DNA from: Orobanche coerulescens | Taxonomy: Eukaryota; Streptophyta; Magnoliopsida; Lamiales; Orobanchaceae | DNA length: 64,000 nucleotides | Assembly: GCA_033398695.1 (NCBI GenBank) | Contig: CM065819.1 | Location: 6,311,501 to 6,375,500, forward strand | Direction: 5' to 3' | In this document: positions 40,823 to 51,777 of the stretch, piece by piece | How positions within the stretch are numbered: position 1 is the first letter of the stretch | How the letters are laid out: each line of letters starts with the position of its first letter | Program-made: the position numbers and the translations under genes | Notes under the pieces: generated by a model | Told to the model about the DNA's origin: nothing | Databases searched by the model: none | Seen by the model: the letters and a program-made list of their open reading frames with translations, nothing else

Positions 40823-42902
40823 TGATATTGAGTTAGATACCTGCTCCTTGCTAAACGAGGATATTAATCTAGTTCCTAATAATTGGCACGTTCCACTGGT
40901 GCTTTTCCTATTAATCTTGCATCCTGTAAAGTCTGCATATGAGTATCATGATAGCTCAAAGTTGTCATCTTTAGGATACCATAGTCCAATATTGACATTA
41001 GACTTAAGGTATCTGATAATCCTTTTAGCTGGTTCCTGGTGAGACTGCTTTGGCTGGGATTGAAATCTTGCACATACACCCACTGCATATGAAATATCAG
41101 GTCTGCTTGTAGCGAGGTACAACAATGATCTAATAAGTCCAATGTAGTGGGTTGAATCCACTGATATGCCTTATTCATCTGCATCTAGGTGAAGGCTTGT
41201 GCTCATTGGTACTCTTTCTGGTTTGGCTGATTCCATTCCAAATCTCTTGATTAAGTCTCTTGTGTATTTAGCTTGATTGATGAAAATTCCATTATTCATC
41301 TGCTTGACTTGCAAACCTAGAAAGAAATTTAGCTTTCCCATCATACTCATCTCAAATTCTCCTTGCATGAGATTTGAGAACTTCTCACATAGCTCCGGGT
41401 TGGTTGAGCCAAATATGATGTCTTCCACATATATTTGTACTAATAATATGTGGCCTTCATGCTCTACTCTGAATAGGGTCTTGTCCACCTTGCCTTTGCT
41501 GAATCCATTCTTTTCCAAAAACACAGAGAGTGTCTCGTACCATGCTCTTGGTGCCTGCTTGAGTCCATATAGAGCTTTTAAAAGCTTGTAGACTTTGTCT
41601 CATTTGACAAATCCAGGGGGTTGCTCCACATAGACTTCTTCTTCTAGAATTCCATTGAGAAAGGCACTTTTCACATCCATTTGGTAGACTTCAAAGTCCT
41701 TGAATGCTGCATATGCAAGGAATAGTATGATAGCTTCTAATCTTGCAATAGGTGCATAAGTTTCATCAAAATCTATTCCTTCACATTGTGCATAGCCTTT
41801 AGCAACTAATCTGGCTTTATTCCTAACAACAGCTCCATTTTCATCACACTTGTTCTTATACACCCATTTGGTACCAATGACTTTCTTGTGATCTGGTATG
41901 TCTATTAGTTCCCAAACATTGTTTCTTTCCATCTGATTGAGCTCTTCTTGCATTGCATTGATCCATGAGTAATCCTCCAGTGCTTGCTCTGTTGTCTTGG
42001 GTTCTATTTGAGACATAAAACATGAGAACATTGCTATTCCTGCTAGTACTGTGGATTGTCTAGTTTTGACTCCATCAGTTAGGTTTCCAATGATCTGTTG
42101 AATGGGATGATCTCTAAGCCATTTGGAGATTTCTTCTTCTTCGGGATTTGTTCCCCCTGTAGAGTTGCTTTGGTGGACTTCTCTCTCTGCATCAGCTAGG
42201 TTATGACTTCCTTGGTCTGCAACTGGATCAGCTACAGTCTTGTCATCTGCAGGTGGGGATCTTGTCTGATCTGAAGATGGGTCTTTATCAGCTACAAATG
42301 GATCTTCATCAGCTACAGATGGGTCTTCATCAGCTACAGATGGGTTTTCATCAGCTGCATCTGGATCAGGTAGATTATGAGGTCCTATCTGATCTGCAGT
42401 TGGGTCTTCAGGCTGATATGCAGGTGAGTCCATCATTCCTGTATCGTGAATGATAACTTCTTCTAGGGTGGCAGATTTGAGCTTATTCTCAATTAATTCC
42501 ACCTATTTCCTATACTCAACAGTAGATTCATCAAACACAACATGAGGTGTTTCTTCCACAACTAAGGTTCTTTTGTTAAATACTATGTATGCCTTTGCTT
42601 ATTTGTAAGTATCCCATAAAGAGACCATCATCAGTTTTAGCATCAAAGGCATTCAGTTGAGTTTTACTATTGTTGTGGATGAAACACTTACAACCAAAAA
42701 TATGAAAGTATGCAACAATTGGTGTTCTGCCATTCCAAGCCTCATAGGGAGTTTTGCCATGTCTCCTTACAATCATACTCCTATTCTGAGTGTGGCATGC
42801 TGTGTTGACAGCTTCAGCCCAGAACATCTTTGGCATGTCAGCTTCAGCAATCATGGACCTTGCTTCCTTCAGGGTTCTGTTCCTTCTTTCAGCAACACCA
42901 TT
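40823..42902 (-). pseudogene. pol: RT, linker and integrase end of element B
   Basis: Minus-strand pieces: 42576-42854 (MIAEADMPKMFWAEAVNTAC, integrase C-terminal side), 41600-42502 (linker and first RT half, [16 protein letters not shown] and [20 protein letters not shown]), 41171-41524 (second RT half) and 40876-41184 (start of RNase H). The RT catalytic box reads YVED where C has YVDD, so one metal-binding Asp is lost. Stops separate the pieces. The linker has a 21-bp coding repeat (about 42294-42356). The right end at 42902 joins element F abruptly. Confidence 0.85.
42294..42356 (-). repeat. 21-bp coding minisatellite in the pol linker of B
   Basis: About three copies of a 21-bp unit containing TCATCAGCTACAGATGG encode a repeated seven-residue SVADEDP-type unit in the acidic linker between integrase and RT. 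Element C has a shorter, less regular version (14800-15000). Confidence 0.75.
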
Positions 42903-44042
42903 AGTAAAGTAAAAAATCTTAAATCAGCCGAAGAAAAGGCAAAACAAGACACAAATCGCTAACTTATAGAATATGATAAACATATAATCGAACGTCGCGA
43001 TAAAGTCCCTACTCCCAATATAAGCATTATGATCAAGGGAATACACTACTCAATTAATCATTTTCGCAGCATAAGATTGACGATGCGTGTTCACAAACAA
43101 CTCACTGGGGCCTTACCCCGAACACTTGGCGGGCGTAAACAAGAGTGAAGAGAAAAAATAAACCTTGTTGAGTTGTTTACCAATAAAAATTTCTTGCCAT
43201 AAATCAAGATGAATTGCACACAACACTCAATCTCAACTGAGAATCTTAACAAATTCGATCATAGATTTGCTAGAAACCATAAGACATGAAAATTAATCAA
43301 ACTAAGGTGTAAAACTTACTCAATTCTCAATCCTTGAAATAAATTCAGACGATATAATTGAAAGATTATGGATGATCTGGACTTGGATGATGATAGTAGA
43401 GAATCAAAGATGAAGGAGAAACAGAAAAAGAAAACTCTTTGGATGCTGGAGCCTGCGGTTTTCTCGACTGCAGAAGAAGGTTTTATAAAACATGAAGGGC
43501 CGTGTTTTTTTTAGTAATATCGACTATAGAAGAAGGTTTTATAAAATTCCAGCAAGGGCCGCGGCCCGACGTAAGTGTGCCACAGCAGCGAGTACATAAA
43601 AAATGTAGTTGGAGTGGAGGGGAGGTCTGCGCCGCGGCCCGGAGTAAGTGTGCCGCGGCCAGGATGAAAACGAGCTGCGGTCTCGGATTGTCACGCCGCG
43701 GCGCATGGTTCAGAACCTTGGGGGGGTCGGGATGGTCTAATCGTGCCGCGGACCATATTGTATGTGCCGCGGCCCTAATTGGGAGAAAGTCATGGAGTTT
43801 TTTTTTGCGAATAATTTTCCAGTGTATCCAAAAACCAAGTGAGAACAACACAATATGATGAAAATACTGGGAAACTAGACTAATAAAATGACGTAAAAAC
43901 TACTACTACTACTCGGGTTGTCTCCCGAGAAGCGCTAAGTTTATCGTCTTCAGCCAGACCCTGTGAGAATTTAATTAATGGCGGATATGGTGATTGTGGA
44001 CTTTAGCGCATCAATCGGATCACCATTGTAGATTTTCGAATA
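42903..44042 (-). other. Non-coding 3' region of element F
   Basis: Equivalent to 34458-36694 of D but only about 1.1 kb survives. It includes the shared CGAACACTTGGCGGGCGTAAAC block (D: near 35789-35808) and the palindrome array at 43558-43773. No reading frame is supported. Confidence 0.75.
43558..43773. repeat. Palindrome array GCCGCGGC x8 in the 3' region of F
   Basis: Sites start at 43558, 43579, 43631, 43652, 43674, 43695, 43745 and 43766; steps 21, 52, 21, 22, 21, 50, 21. Sites two, five and seven are degenerate (GCCACAGC, GCTGCGGT, GCCGCGGA). Confidence 0.9.
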
Positions 44043-45272
44043 CTAGCTATTGACCTTGAATTTGCGATTCTCGCATTCTACTTCCACCATGCCATGAGGA
44101 AAAACTTGAACCACAGTGAAGGGTCCCGACCATCGTAACCGTAATTTTCCAGGAAACAACCGCAAGTGAGAATTGAATAGTAAAACCTTTTGACTTGGAA
44201 CGAACTGTCGATGTATAATGTGCTTATCATGCCACTCCTTGGTTCGTTCCTTATAGAGTTTAGCGTTCTCGTATGCACGATGACATATCTCCTCCAACTC
44301 ATTCAACTGCAAGCAGCGCTTTTCACCAGCTGATTTAAGATCGAAATTGAGTTTCTTGATCGCCCAATATGCACAATGCTCCATCTCTACTGGCAAATGA
44401 CATCCTTTCCCATAAACCAACCTATATGGTGACATGACAATAGGTGTCTTATACGCTGTATGGTATGCCCAAAGTGCATCATCGAGTTTAAGAGACCAAT
44501 CTTTTCGAGACGAGTTGACTGTTTTCTCTAGGATCCACTTAAGTTCTTGATTGGATATTTCGACTTGACCACTCATTTGGGCATGGTAGGCCGTGGAAAC
44601 ACGGTGAGTGACTCCGTATTTATTTAAGACCGCATCGAGGAACTTGTTATCAAAATGTGAACCACCGTCACTGATAATTGCACGTGGAGTCCCAAAGCGC
44701 GTAAAAATTTATTTTTTTATGAACTTGATCATGATGTTTGATCCATTAGTTGGTAGTGCTACCGCTTAGACCCACTTCGAGACGTAATCCACTGCTACCA
44801 GAATATAAAGGTTCTTATGTGACGGAGGAAATGGGCCCATAAAGTCGATTCCCCAAACATCGAATAATTCAACCTCAAGAATAGTGTTCAACGGAATTTC
44901 TTGTCGTGTGGAGATGTTTCCCATCCGTTGACAGCGGTCACATATGGACACAAAGGCGTGAGCATCCTTGAATAACGATGGCCAGTAAAAACCCGACTGC
45001 AATACTTTTGCTGTTGTTCTAACGCCACTAAAATGCCCGTCGTAGGGCGACGCATGGCAATGACTCAAAACACTGTGAATCTCCTCGTCCGGAATGTACC
45101 TATGAATGAGCTGGTCGGGACACCTTTTAAAGAGAAAAGGGTTGTCCCATAAGTAGTATTTTGCGTCTGAAATCAGCTTCTTCTTTTGATGACGAGAGAA
45201 GTCATTAGGAATTATGTTGCTTGCAAGATAGTTCATTAGATCAGCATACCACGGTGCATTTTTGGATGTCAA
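44043..45272 (-). pseudogene. pol: Integrase of element F, interrupted
   Basis: The zinc finger is in 44766-45272 ([23 protein letters not shown]) and the first catalytic D is in [10 protein letters not shown]. The second, in ISDGGSHFD, lies in the interrupted part near 44660-44680. The third, E in [13 protein letters not shown], starts the frame 44043-44576, which continues with [16 protein letters not shown] and the C-terminal LRLRWSGPF. Stop codons near 44766 and 44577-44600 and other lesions break the frame. Confidence 0.85.
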
Positions 45273-45281
45273 GGCGAAAAG

Positions 45282-46834
45282 CTACTTGTCAGGGAATGTT
45301 TCATTAATAGGCGAATGATCAACAACTGTCTCCCTTGACGGTTCCAAACACGAAAGATGATCGGCAACAACATTTTCAGTCCCTTTCTTGTCCCGTATCT
45401 CCAAATCAAATTCTTGCAAAAGTAGTAACCATCGGATCAACCTCGTCTTTGCATCTTTCTTTTCCAACAAAAACATGATAGTGGAGTGATCGGTCCATAC
45501 GACTACCTTCGTCCTTATGCGATACGCTCGGAATTTATCGAATGCGAATACCACTGCCAATAGCTCTTTTTCAGTTGTAGCATAATTCATCTGTGCTTCG
45601 TTCAAGATTCGACTGGCATAGTAAATAGCATGAAATATTTACCTCTTCGCTGGCCCAATACTGCTCCCACCGCAAATTCGCTGGCATCACACATCAATTC
45701 AAAAGGAAAAGACCAGTCAGGTGCGACAATCACAGGGGCTGTACTTAAGGTAGATTTCAAAAGAGAAAAACTGTGATGGCAGGCCTCATCAAATTTAGAC
45801 GCCACATCCTTATTCAGTAAATTACATAGCGGCTTCGTGATGCTAGAATTTTTTTTAATGAAACTCCTGTAGAACCCGGCGTGGCCTAAAAAACTGCGCA
45901 CTCCCTTAACGGATGTAGGTGGAGGAAGTTTCTCAATGACCTCTATCTTTGCGCGTTCTACCTCAATGCCATGGATAGAAACACGTGGCTTAGAACAATT
46001 CTCTCTTGGACCATGAAATGATACTTCTCCCAATTTAGTACCAAGTTTGTGTCCTCACATCTTTTAAACACTAATGTAAAATTCTGCAAACAACAATCAA
46101 ATGAATCACCGAATACAGATAAATCATCCATGAAAATTTTAATACAATTTTCGACCATATCACAAAAAATAGCCATCATCTAGAAAACAGTAATAAGCAT
46201 GACCAAGTAACCTATCTAGAATTTGATCGATAAAAGGGAGGGGGAAATGATCTTTCCTGGTGGCTTTATTTAATTTTCTATAATCATTACAGACATTCCA
46301 ACCAGTGACAGACCTAGTGGGAATCAATTCATATTTATCATTTTGTATTACAGTTATCCCACTTTTCTTCGGCACGACTTGCACAGGATTTACCCAAGGA
46401 CTATCAGAAATGGGATAGATAATACCTGCATCAAGAAGCTTTAAGATTTCAGCCCTTACCACCTCTTTCATTGGTGGGTTCAGCCGGCGTTGGGGCTCTA
46501 CCGAGGGTTTGTAGTCGTCCTCCATCAAAATTTTATGCATGCAAATGGAAGGGCTTATCCTCTTTATGTCAGCAATAGACCAACCCAGTGCAGCCTTGTG
46601 TTCCCTTAAGACTCTCAAAATTTTGTCCTCTTGTTCGTTTGATAAAGCAGCCGATAATATGACAGGTAATATATTATTTTGTTCTAAAAATGCATACCTT
46701 AAATGGCTCGGTAACTGCTTAAGCTCCACAATGGGGGGTTTCTCCACGGACGGAACACTACGTGGTGGTATGACCCCAGGCTCCTCAAACGGCCTACGAA
46801 TGAACATTGGAGGCGAAGCATCCAAATGCCACAT
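45282..46834 (-). pseudogene. pol: Reverse transcriptase and RNase H of element F, with an RT deletion
   Basis: 46160-46834 carries the RT fingers and start of the palm (GWSIADIKRISPSICMHKI, VCNDYRKLNKATRKDHFPLP, HAYYCFLDD). The next piece, 45958-46179, begins at MMAIFCDMVENC and has FMDD. The stretch of about 40 residues between them that other Athila RTs have, including the second conserved palm block, is missing. RNase H follows at 45282-46033: [32 protein letters not shown]. Stops occur at each ORF boundary. RT cannot be functional. Confidence 0.85.
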
Positions 46835-46843
46835 ATAATGTAC

Positions 46844-47599
46844 TTACTCATGGTTCAGTGTCGTAGATGTGCCCACCAAAAGAGACTCTAGCGGGTCGCT
46901 TAGCTGATTCTCGTCAAACCATTCATTTGCACAAATTTGGGCGTCAATTCGAAAACATGTATCGCCCCCGTGAGGGTGCTTCATAGCACGAAAGACATCG
47001 ATCGTAACTTGCTCTTCTTGAACCGGCAAAACCAGCTGCCCTTTTCCCACATCAACGAAAGTTCTGCCAGTCGCTAAGAATGGTCTTCCCAATATAATTG
47101 GGATGTCATGGTTTTCCTCCATATCTAATACAACAAAGTCCATTGAGAAGGTGAATTTGTCGACCTTAAACAAGACATCTTCAATTACGCCCCTCGGATA
47201 TATAATAGAGCGATCGACTAGTTGCAATGATATAGTCATGGGCGTAGCTTCATCCAAACCTAATTTCCTGAAAACAGAAAGAGGCATAAGATTTATACTC
47301 GCACCAAGATCACACAATGCTTTTTCAAAATAAGAATTTCCAATGGTGCAAGGTATTGTAAAACTCCCTGGATCTTTTAATTTCGGTGGAAGCTTTTTCT
47401 GCAAGATCGCGCTACATTCTTTGGTGAGTGCCACTGTTTCGAATTCTTCGAACTTTCTCTTATTAGATAATATGTCTTTCATGAATTTTACATAGCTCGG
47501 CATTTGTTGCAAGGGATCTGCAAACGGAATATTTATGTGCAGCTTCTTAAAGACATCCAAAAATTTGGAGAATTGTTTTTCCAGTTTCTGCTTTTGCAA
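46844..47599 (-). CDS. Protease of element F (251 aa open frame)
   Basis: KDPGSFTIPCTIG and ALCDLGASINLMP (active-site D97) followed by IPIILGRPFLATG show a retropepsin-type aspartic protease of Athila style. The N-terminal part (QKQKLEKQFSKFLDVFKKLHIN) is the end of Gag. The frame is open but is cut off from Gag by a frameshift near 47600-47680 and from RT at 46835-46844. Confidence 0.85.
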   Translation of the reverse strand: MQKQKLEKQFSKFLDVFKKLHINIPFADPLQQMPSYVKFMKDILSNKRKFEEFETVALTKECSAILQKKLPPKLKDPGSFTIPCTIGNSYFEKALCDLGASINLMPLSVFRKLGLDEATPMTISLQLVDRSIIYPRGVIEDVLFKVDKFTFSMDFVVLDMEENHDIPIILGRPFLATGRTFVDVGKGQLVLPVQEEQVTIDVFRAMKHPHGGDTCFRIDAQICANEWFDENQLSDPLESLLVGTSTTLNHE

Positions 47600-47677
47600 C
47601 GCTGAGGAAACGGGGCTGGTGACAAAGACACGGGAGACTTTACGGCTGTAACTATCGACTTTTTCAGTGATGCTTGA

Positions 47678-49134
47678 TTAATCGACATGTCGTACTTCGA
47701 TCACTTCTTCTTCATGAATAATTAGGTTCGGGCAAGGTTTCGATGGTTTCGATAATTCTTTTCCACTCTTTAGGGTAGTCGCTTGCACATTCTCTTTCGG
47801 ATTAGCCTCGATGGAGCTTGGCAAGCTACCTTGCGTTCTTGCACTCAACATATTTGCAATTTGACCCACTTGCACTTCCAAATTTCGAATAGAAGCCGAA
47901 TGGTTTTGCAGCGTCAAGTCCGTACGAGTCATGAACTGGTTCGTGTTTTGTGCCATTTGAGCTAATGCATCCTCCAATGAAACCTTAGGTGCTTGCGGAG
48001 CCTGCTGTGGTGGTAAGCTGTTTTGTGGCTGCGGGGGCTTATTCAAACTCTCACCATTCCTCCAAGAGAATTTTGGATGATTTCGCCACCCTTGATTGTA
48101 TGTGTTCGAATAAGGATTATTTTGACGAGACGCATTGCCAACAAACTGTGCTTCCTCCTGATGGGACTGATCAAGAGGATTTCCAGCTTGACATTCAACA
48201 CTCGGATTAGGACCACTGCACCAATTGAAAGTTTCAATCTTAGAAGAAGAGTGTGAAAAAGCTTGCAGCTGCTTAGTTAAATTGGCGACTTGGGCTGTTA
48301 AGGTAGAAATCGGGTCATTGTCATTGATCTCCATAACCCTCTTCGGATTTATCAGCTCGGACAACCATTGGTAGGCATTTGCGGCCATAGTCTCCAATAA
48401 TGGATAAGCATCCTCTATAGATTTTCCCATTAATTCCCCACCGGCAGCGGCATCAACTAATGTGCGTGTAGAACGACTCAAACCATTGTAAAACGTCTGT
48501 ATTTGTAGCCAATTAGGTAGACCATGATGAGGGCATTGCCTGAGTAAATATTTATATCTCTCACACGCTTCGTGTAGAGTTTCCATATCATGTTGTGCAA
48601 ACGTGGTGATCTCATTGCGAAGCCGAGCTGTTTTTGCTGGTGGGAAGAATTTTGCCAGAAAAGCTTGTGCTAACTCGGCCCAAGTGGTAATGGACCCCAA
48701 TGGTAGAGAATTAAGCCAAAATTTTTCTTTATCCCTGAGAGAGAATGGGAAAAGCCGAAGTCTAATGGCATCATCACTAGCACCATTATGCTTAAACGTG
48801 TCGCAAATTTCCAAGAATGTGGTGATATGAGCATTGGGATCTTCATTGGGCAAGCCGCAAAACTGATTATCCTGAACCATCTGAATTATTGCTTAATCTC
48901 GAAGGTATTTTCTTGAATACTCGGGTGATGGATAACCGAAAGATTCTCATTAACTTGCAGAAGTGCAAAGTCGCGAAGAGCTCTGGTATTTTGCAACTGA
49001 TCTTGATTGTTGTCCTGAATGTCCTCTGTGTGTGCCATGGCTTGGCTGTGTGCACTAGAAATTTCTCTTTTCTCAGAACAAATGATTTGACAAGTGCGTT
49101 CAATCTTAAGGTCGAAAGCAATTAAATCTTTCAT
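47678..49134 (-). pseudogene. gag: Gag of element F
   Basis: Two frames: 48886-49134 (N-terminal 82 residues, MKDLIAFDLKIERTCQIICS) and 47678-48880 (400 residues with RLRLFPFSLRDKEKFWLNSL, CPHHGLPNWLQIQTFYNGLS and a Gln/Asn/Pro-rich C-terminal part). The frames differ by one position, so a small indel lies near 48881-48895. Over the core it is close to D's Gag and keeps the Arg codon (STRTLVDAAAGG) that has become TGA in D. Confidence 0.9.
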
Positions 49135-49253
49135 GCACTAATACACTCCCTGAAAGAAGCCCAAACAAAGAAAACTTTAACTAAAAGATTAACGAAAATA
49201 AAATTCAAACTAATACTAGAAAAGCCACAATTAATATTAGTAAAAGCAATTAG

Positions 49254-49272
49254 CTCCCTGGCAATGGCGCCA
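49254..49272 (-). other. Primer-binding site of element F
   Basis: Read on the minus strand, TGGCGCCATTGCCAGGGAG follows the LTR after six bases. It is tRNA-Asp-like with decayed positions. Confidence 0.75.
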
Positions 49273-49278
49273 AAAACT

Positions 49279-50612
49279 TGTTGCAAAATTTGGTAAACGC
49301 AAGTGTACGCTATCAAGAACAAGTAATAAAGTAGTGAGTAGAGTATCGTTCCCACGGGGACTAACATACTAAGTACCAATTTTACGGTCTTCTACCAGTA
49401 TTATTTGAATAATCGAATTGGTATAATGAGATGAAATAATTTTCTAATTAACAAATTACTAATAAGCTAACAACTAAATAAAACAGCTCAATTTAAATAG
49501 GGTAATAATCAAATGAGAAGAATTAGGGTTGTGTTTCCAACATGATTTATCTGATGTGATTGTTTATGTATTATGTTCTAACATTCTAATTCAGCTAACT
49601 GGAAGCGGAGAATCCCTAAAATAATCTAAAGCCTCTTCCGATGGTCAATAGAAAATACTACTAATTATCAACTCAATATATCCCTATATGAATTAATAAC
49701 TCAATAGCTAATCCGGCATGGTGGTTCCTCGATAGAAATAATACTTCACAATTCCTACGAGTATATTCCTATCTCATAGAGCAATAATGATTTTCCTCAC
49801 CAGTTCCACGCTTACATCTCTTCTTCCGATTAAATAAAAGCATTAAAGACCATTCAACTATTGGCCAGATAATTGAAAGCATTAAAATCAATGAGTAAAA
49901 TCCAATCCTGCTCAACAGATGATAAGAAACAAAAAAAATATGAAATCACATCTTCAAAATCTAGGTTTCATCACAACCCTAAAATAATAGTTTGGCCAAA
50001 CATAATAGTAAAAGAATTCATCATCAAAATCAAAGACATAAGTATAGAAGAATCTTCACAACAAAGAGGCAATTCCTCGCGTCTTCTACGGTGTTTTTCA
50101 CTTCGTTGGAATTCTGCCTCCTCCCCAGATGATGATGATCATTATATTGTGGTTGTCGTAGCTTTTATAACCTCCCATCTGACCCAAAACGCGTCCCCAA
50201 AAACATATATCCAATCCTTGCAAAAACGGTCGAAGTTATAAAGTTGCATTAGGGTTTCGCTGCCGAGGGCCGCGACCTCGGGATAAGTGTGTCGCGGCCC
50301 CAATCACATGACCGCCCAGTTTTGGGCCTTCCATCAGCACAGGCCGTGGCCCTGAGGTGTCTGTGCCGCGGCACTCGGTACAGCTCGTTCCAGCTTGCTG
50401 CATGTTGAGTCTGCGACGCGGCCCGGCTTCGTGTGATGCAACCCTCCACTAAAAATTGGCGTTTTCCACCGGTTTGATTGATTTTAGCCGCACTACATCT
50501 TCAACCTTCAAATAAACAAAAAAACTCCATCATATTTTTATCAATAATGATTAAATTGTGCCAAATAACTAGAAATAAATCGTGTTTAATATGCACAATA
50601 TAATGTTCAACA
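49279..50612 (-). mobile_element. 5' LTR of element F (1334 bp)
   Basis: Begins TGTTGCAAAATTTGG and ends ATGTTCAACA. It resembles D's LTR at both ends and in the GGTTTCATCACAA.CCTA region but is clearly a different family. The minus-sense TATA box TATAAAAG is at 50162-50169, with the palindrome array upstream at 50269-50442. Confidence 0.85.
50269..50442. repeat. Decayed GCCGCGGC palindrome array in the LTR of F
   Basis: Positions 50269, 50291, 50343, 50365, 50415 and 50435; steps 22, 52, 22, 50, 20. Only one site (50365) is perfect. The others have mostly C-to-T or G-to-A changes (GTCGCGGC, GCCGTGGC, GATGCAAC). The spacing pattern is that of D. Confidence 0.85.
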
Positions 50613-51116
50613 ACTGGATGTGAAAAAGGCATTCCTAAATGGATTCCTCGAGGTGGAAATATACATGGAACAGCCTAAGGGATTCATATCTGAAACTGAT
50701 ATTCATAAAGTATGCAAACTTCAGCATGCCGTTTATGGACTAAAGCAAGCTTCACGAAGTTGGAATCTTCATTTTAACGAGACAGTCAAATAGTTTGATT
50801 TTGTCTAAAACGAAGAGGAGCCCTGTATTTACAAAAAGGTTAGTGGGAGCGAAATTGCGTTCTTAATACTATATGTGGATGACATTCTACTTATAGGAAA
50901 TGACGCAGGAATGCTCAGTTCTGTGAAAGCTTGGCTTTCTAAAGAGTTCTCAATGAAATACTTGGGAGAAGCTACCTATATTCTGGGTATTCGTCTCTAC
51001 CGGGATAGAGCTAAAAGAATGTACTTATTTCCCAATCCCTCTATATAGAAAAGATCCTGAAGCGATTTAGGATGGAAGATTGTAAGAGAGGGTCCCTACC
51101 TATGTGACATGGCATA
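50613..51116 (+). pseudogene. Copia reverse transcriptase fragment (not SIRE)
   Basis: Plus-strand frame from 50614: LDVKKAFLNGFLEVEIYMEQ, then VYGLKQASRSWN and the catalytic box in LYVDDILLIGND, then YLGEATYILGI. In-frame stops lie at 50791-50793 and 50806-50808, with more after 51040. It is cut on the left by the LTR of F and on the right by the LTR of G, so both seem to have inserted into, or been joined to, an older copia element. Confidence 0.85.
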
Positions 51117-51444
51117 TGTAATACCCGGTTGCGAATTCGTTATTATCATTCAGTATTTGTCACTCAGTAATTTTCACTCATTAGTAATCATTCATGTTCA
51201 TTCGTTTGTGTTCACCGTACGACGTATTTTTGAATCGTGTATCAGTTATCATTCGCCATTCAACTCTGTCTGAGATTCGAGACAAGAATATTATCATAAT
51301 CTTTGTTTTTGTCAACCGTGTGTTGGAAGTATCGTTTATTGCATACTATTGAACTTAATCATACTCACGCAAGTTATATATGTTGGATCATTCATCATTC
51401 GTAACGAGAAGGTGGAGTTGTCGCATTATTGCTCCAACAGAGAG

Positions 51445-51758
51445 TTACGGCCCTAATATAGGTTACATTACGGCGGTAACATGCGTACGTTGGTTTAAGG
51501 ACATTTTTTATGAAGCCAACTTACGGCCCTAAGATTTGCAGGATACGGCCGTAAGAGATGATTTTGGTGTTTTGGGTGTTGTCGACGAAGCATAGTTACG
51601 CCCGTAAAGGTCGAAGTGTTACGGCCGTAAGGCCGGGAGTTTGGACATTATTGTTTTTCGACGAAGCTTGGTCACGGCCGTAAATAAGGGTTATTACGGC
51701 CGTAACATCGTTGAATTTTGAAGGTTACGGCCGTAAGGTGGGAGAGTTGTGTCCGTAA
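51445..51758 (+). repeat. Palindrome array TTACGGCCGTAA x10 in pairs, LTR of G
   Basis: Starts at 51445, 51468, 51521, 51543, 51596, 51619, 51672, 51694, 51725 and 51747. The pairs are 22-23 bp apart; successive pairs are 75-76 bp apart, the last 53. Three are perfect (51619, 51694, 51725) and the rest have one or more changes. Every second unit is preceded by a GAAGC.(A/T)... word, as in ACGAAGCTTGG. Confidence 0.9.
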
Positions 51759-51768
51759 CTCTGCGCGG

Positions 51769-51777
51769 TATTTAAAG
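51769..51777 (+). promoter_or_regulatory. TATA-like box of LTR G
   Basis: TATTTAAAG, 11 bp after the last palindrome. It is the best core promoter candidate in this LTR. Confidence 0.55.

Larger units (their letters stand above)
2631..42902 (-). mobile_element. Element B: old SIRE-like copia element split into three pieces
   Basis: The pieces are 2631-7826 (3' LTR part and env-position ORF), 19971-20358 (end of RNase H) and 40818-42902 (RNase H, RT and end of integrase). They are separated by the complete insertions C and D. The order and orientation of the domains match element C once the insertions are set aside, and the insertion points carry the duplications ACATT and GTGGT. B stops at about 42902 in the integrase region; its gag, protease, most of IN and the 5' LTR are missing from the window. 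It is the oldest visible layer of the nest. Confidence 0.85.
42903..50612 (-). mobile_element. Element F: Athila-like gypsy element with pol, 3' end missing
   Basis: On the minus strand: 5' LTR 49279-50612, primer site, gag, protease, RT, RNase H, integrase, non-coding 3' region with palindromes. The gypsy order RT-RH-IN and the tRNA-Asp-like primer site fit Athila. The 3' LTR and polypurine tract are absent: sequence changes to element B at about 42902. The junction has no LTR end, so it is a deletion or illegitimate recombination breakpoint, not an insertion. Confidence 0.9.
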
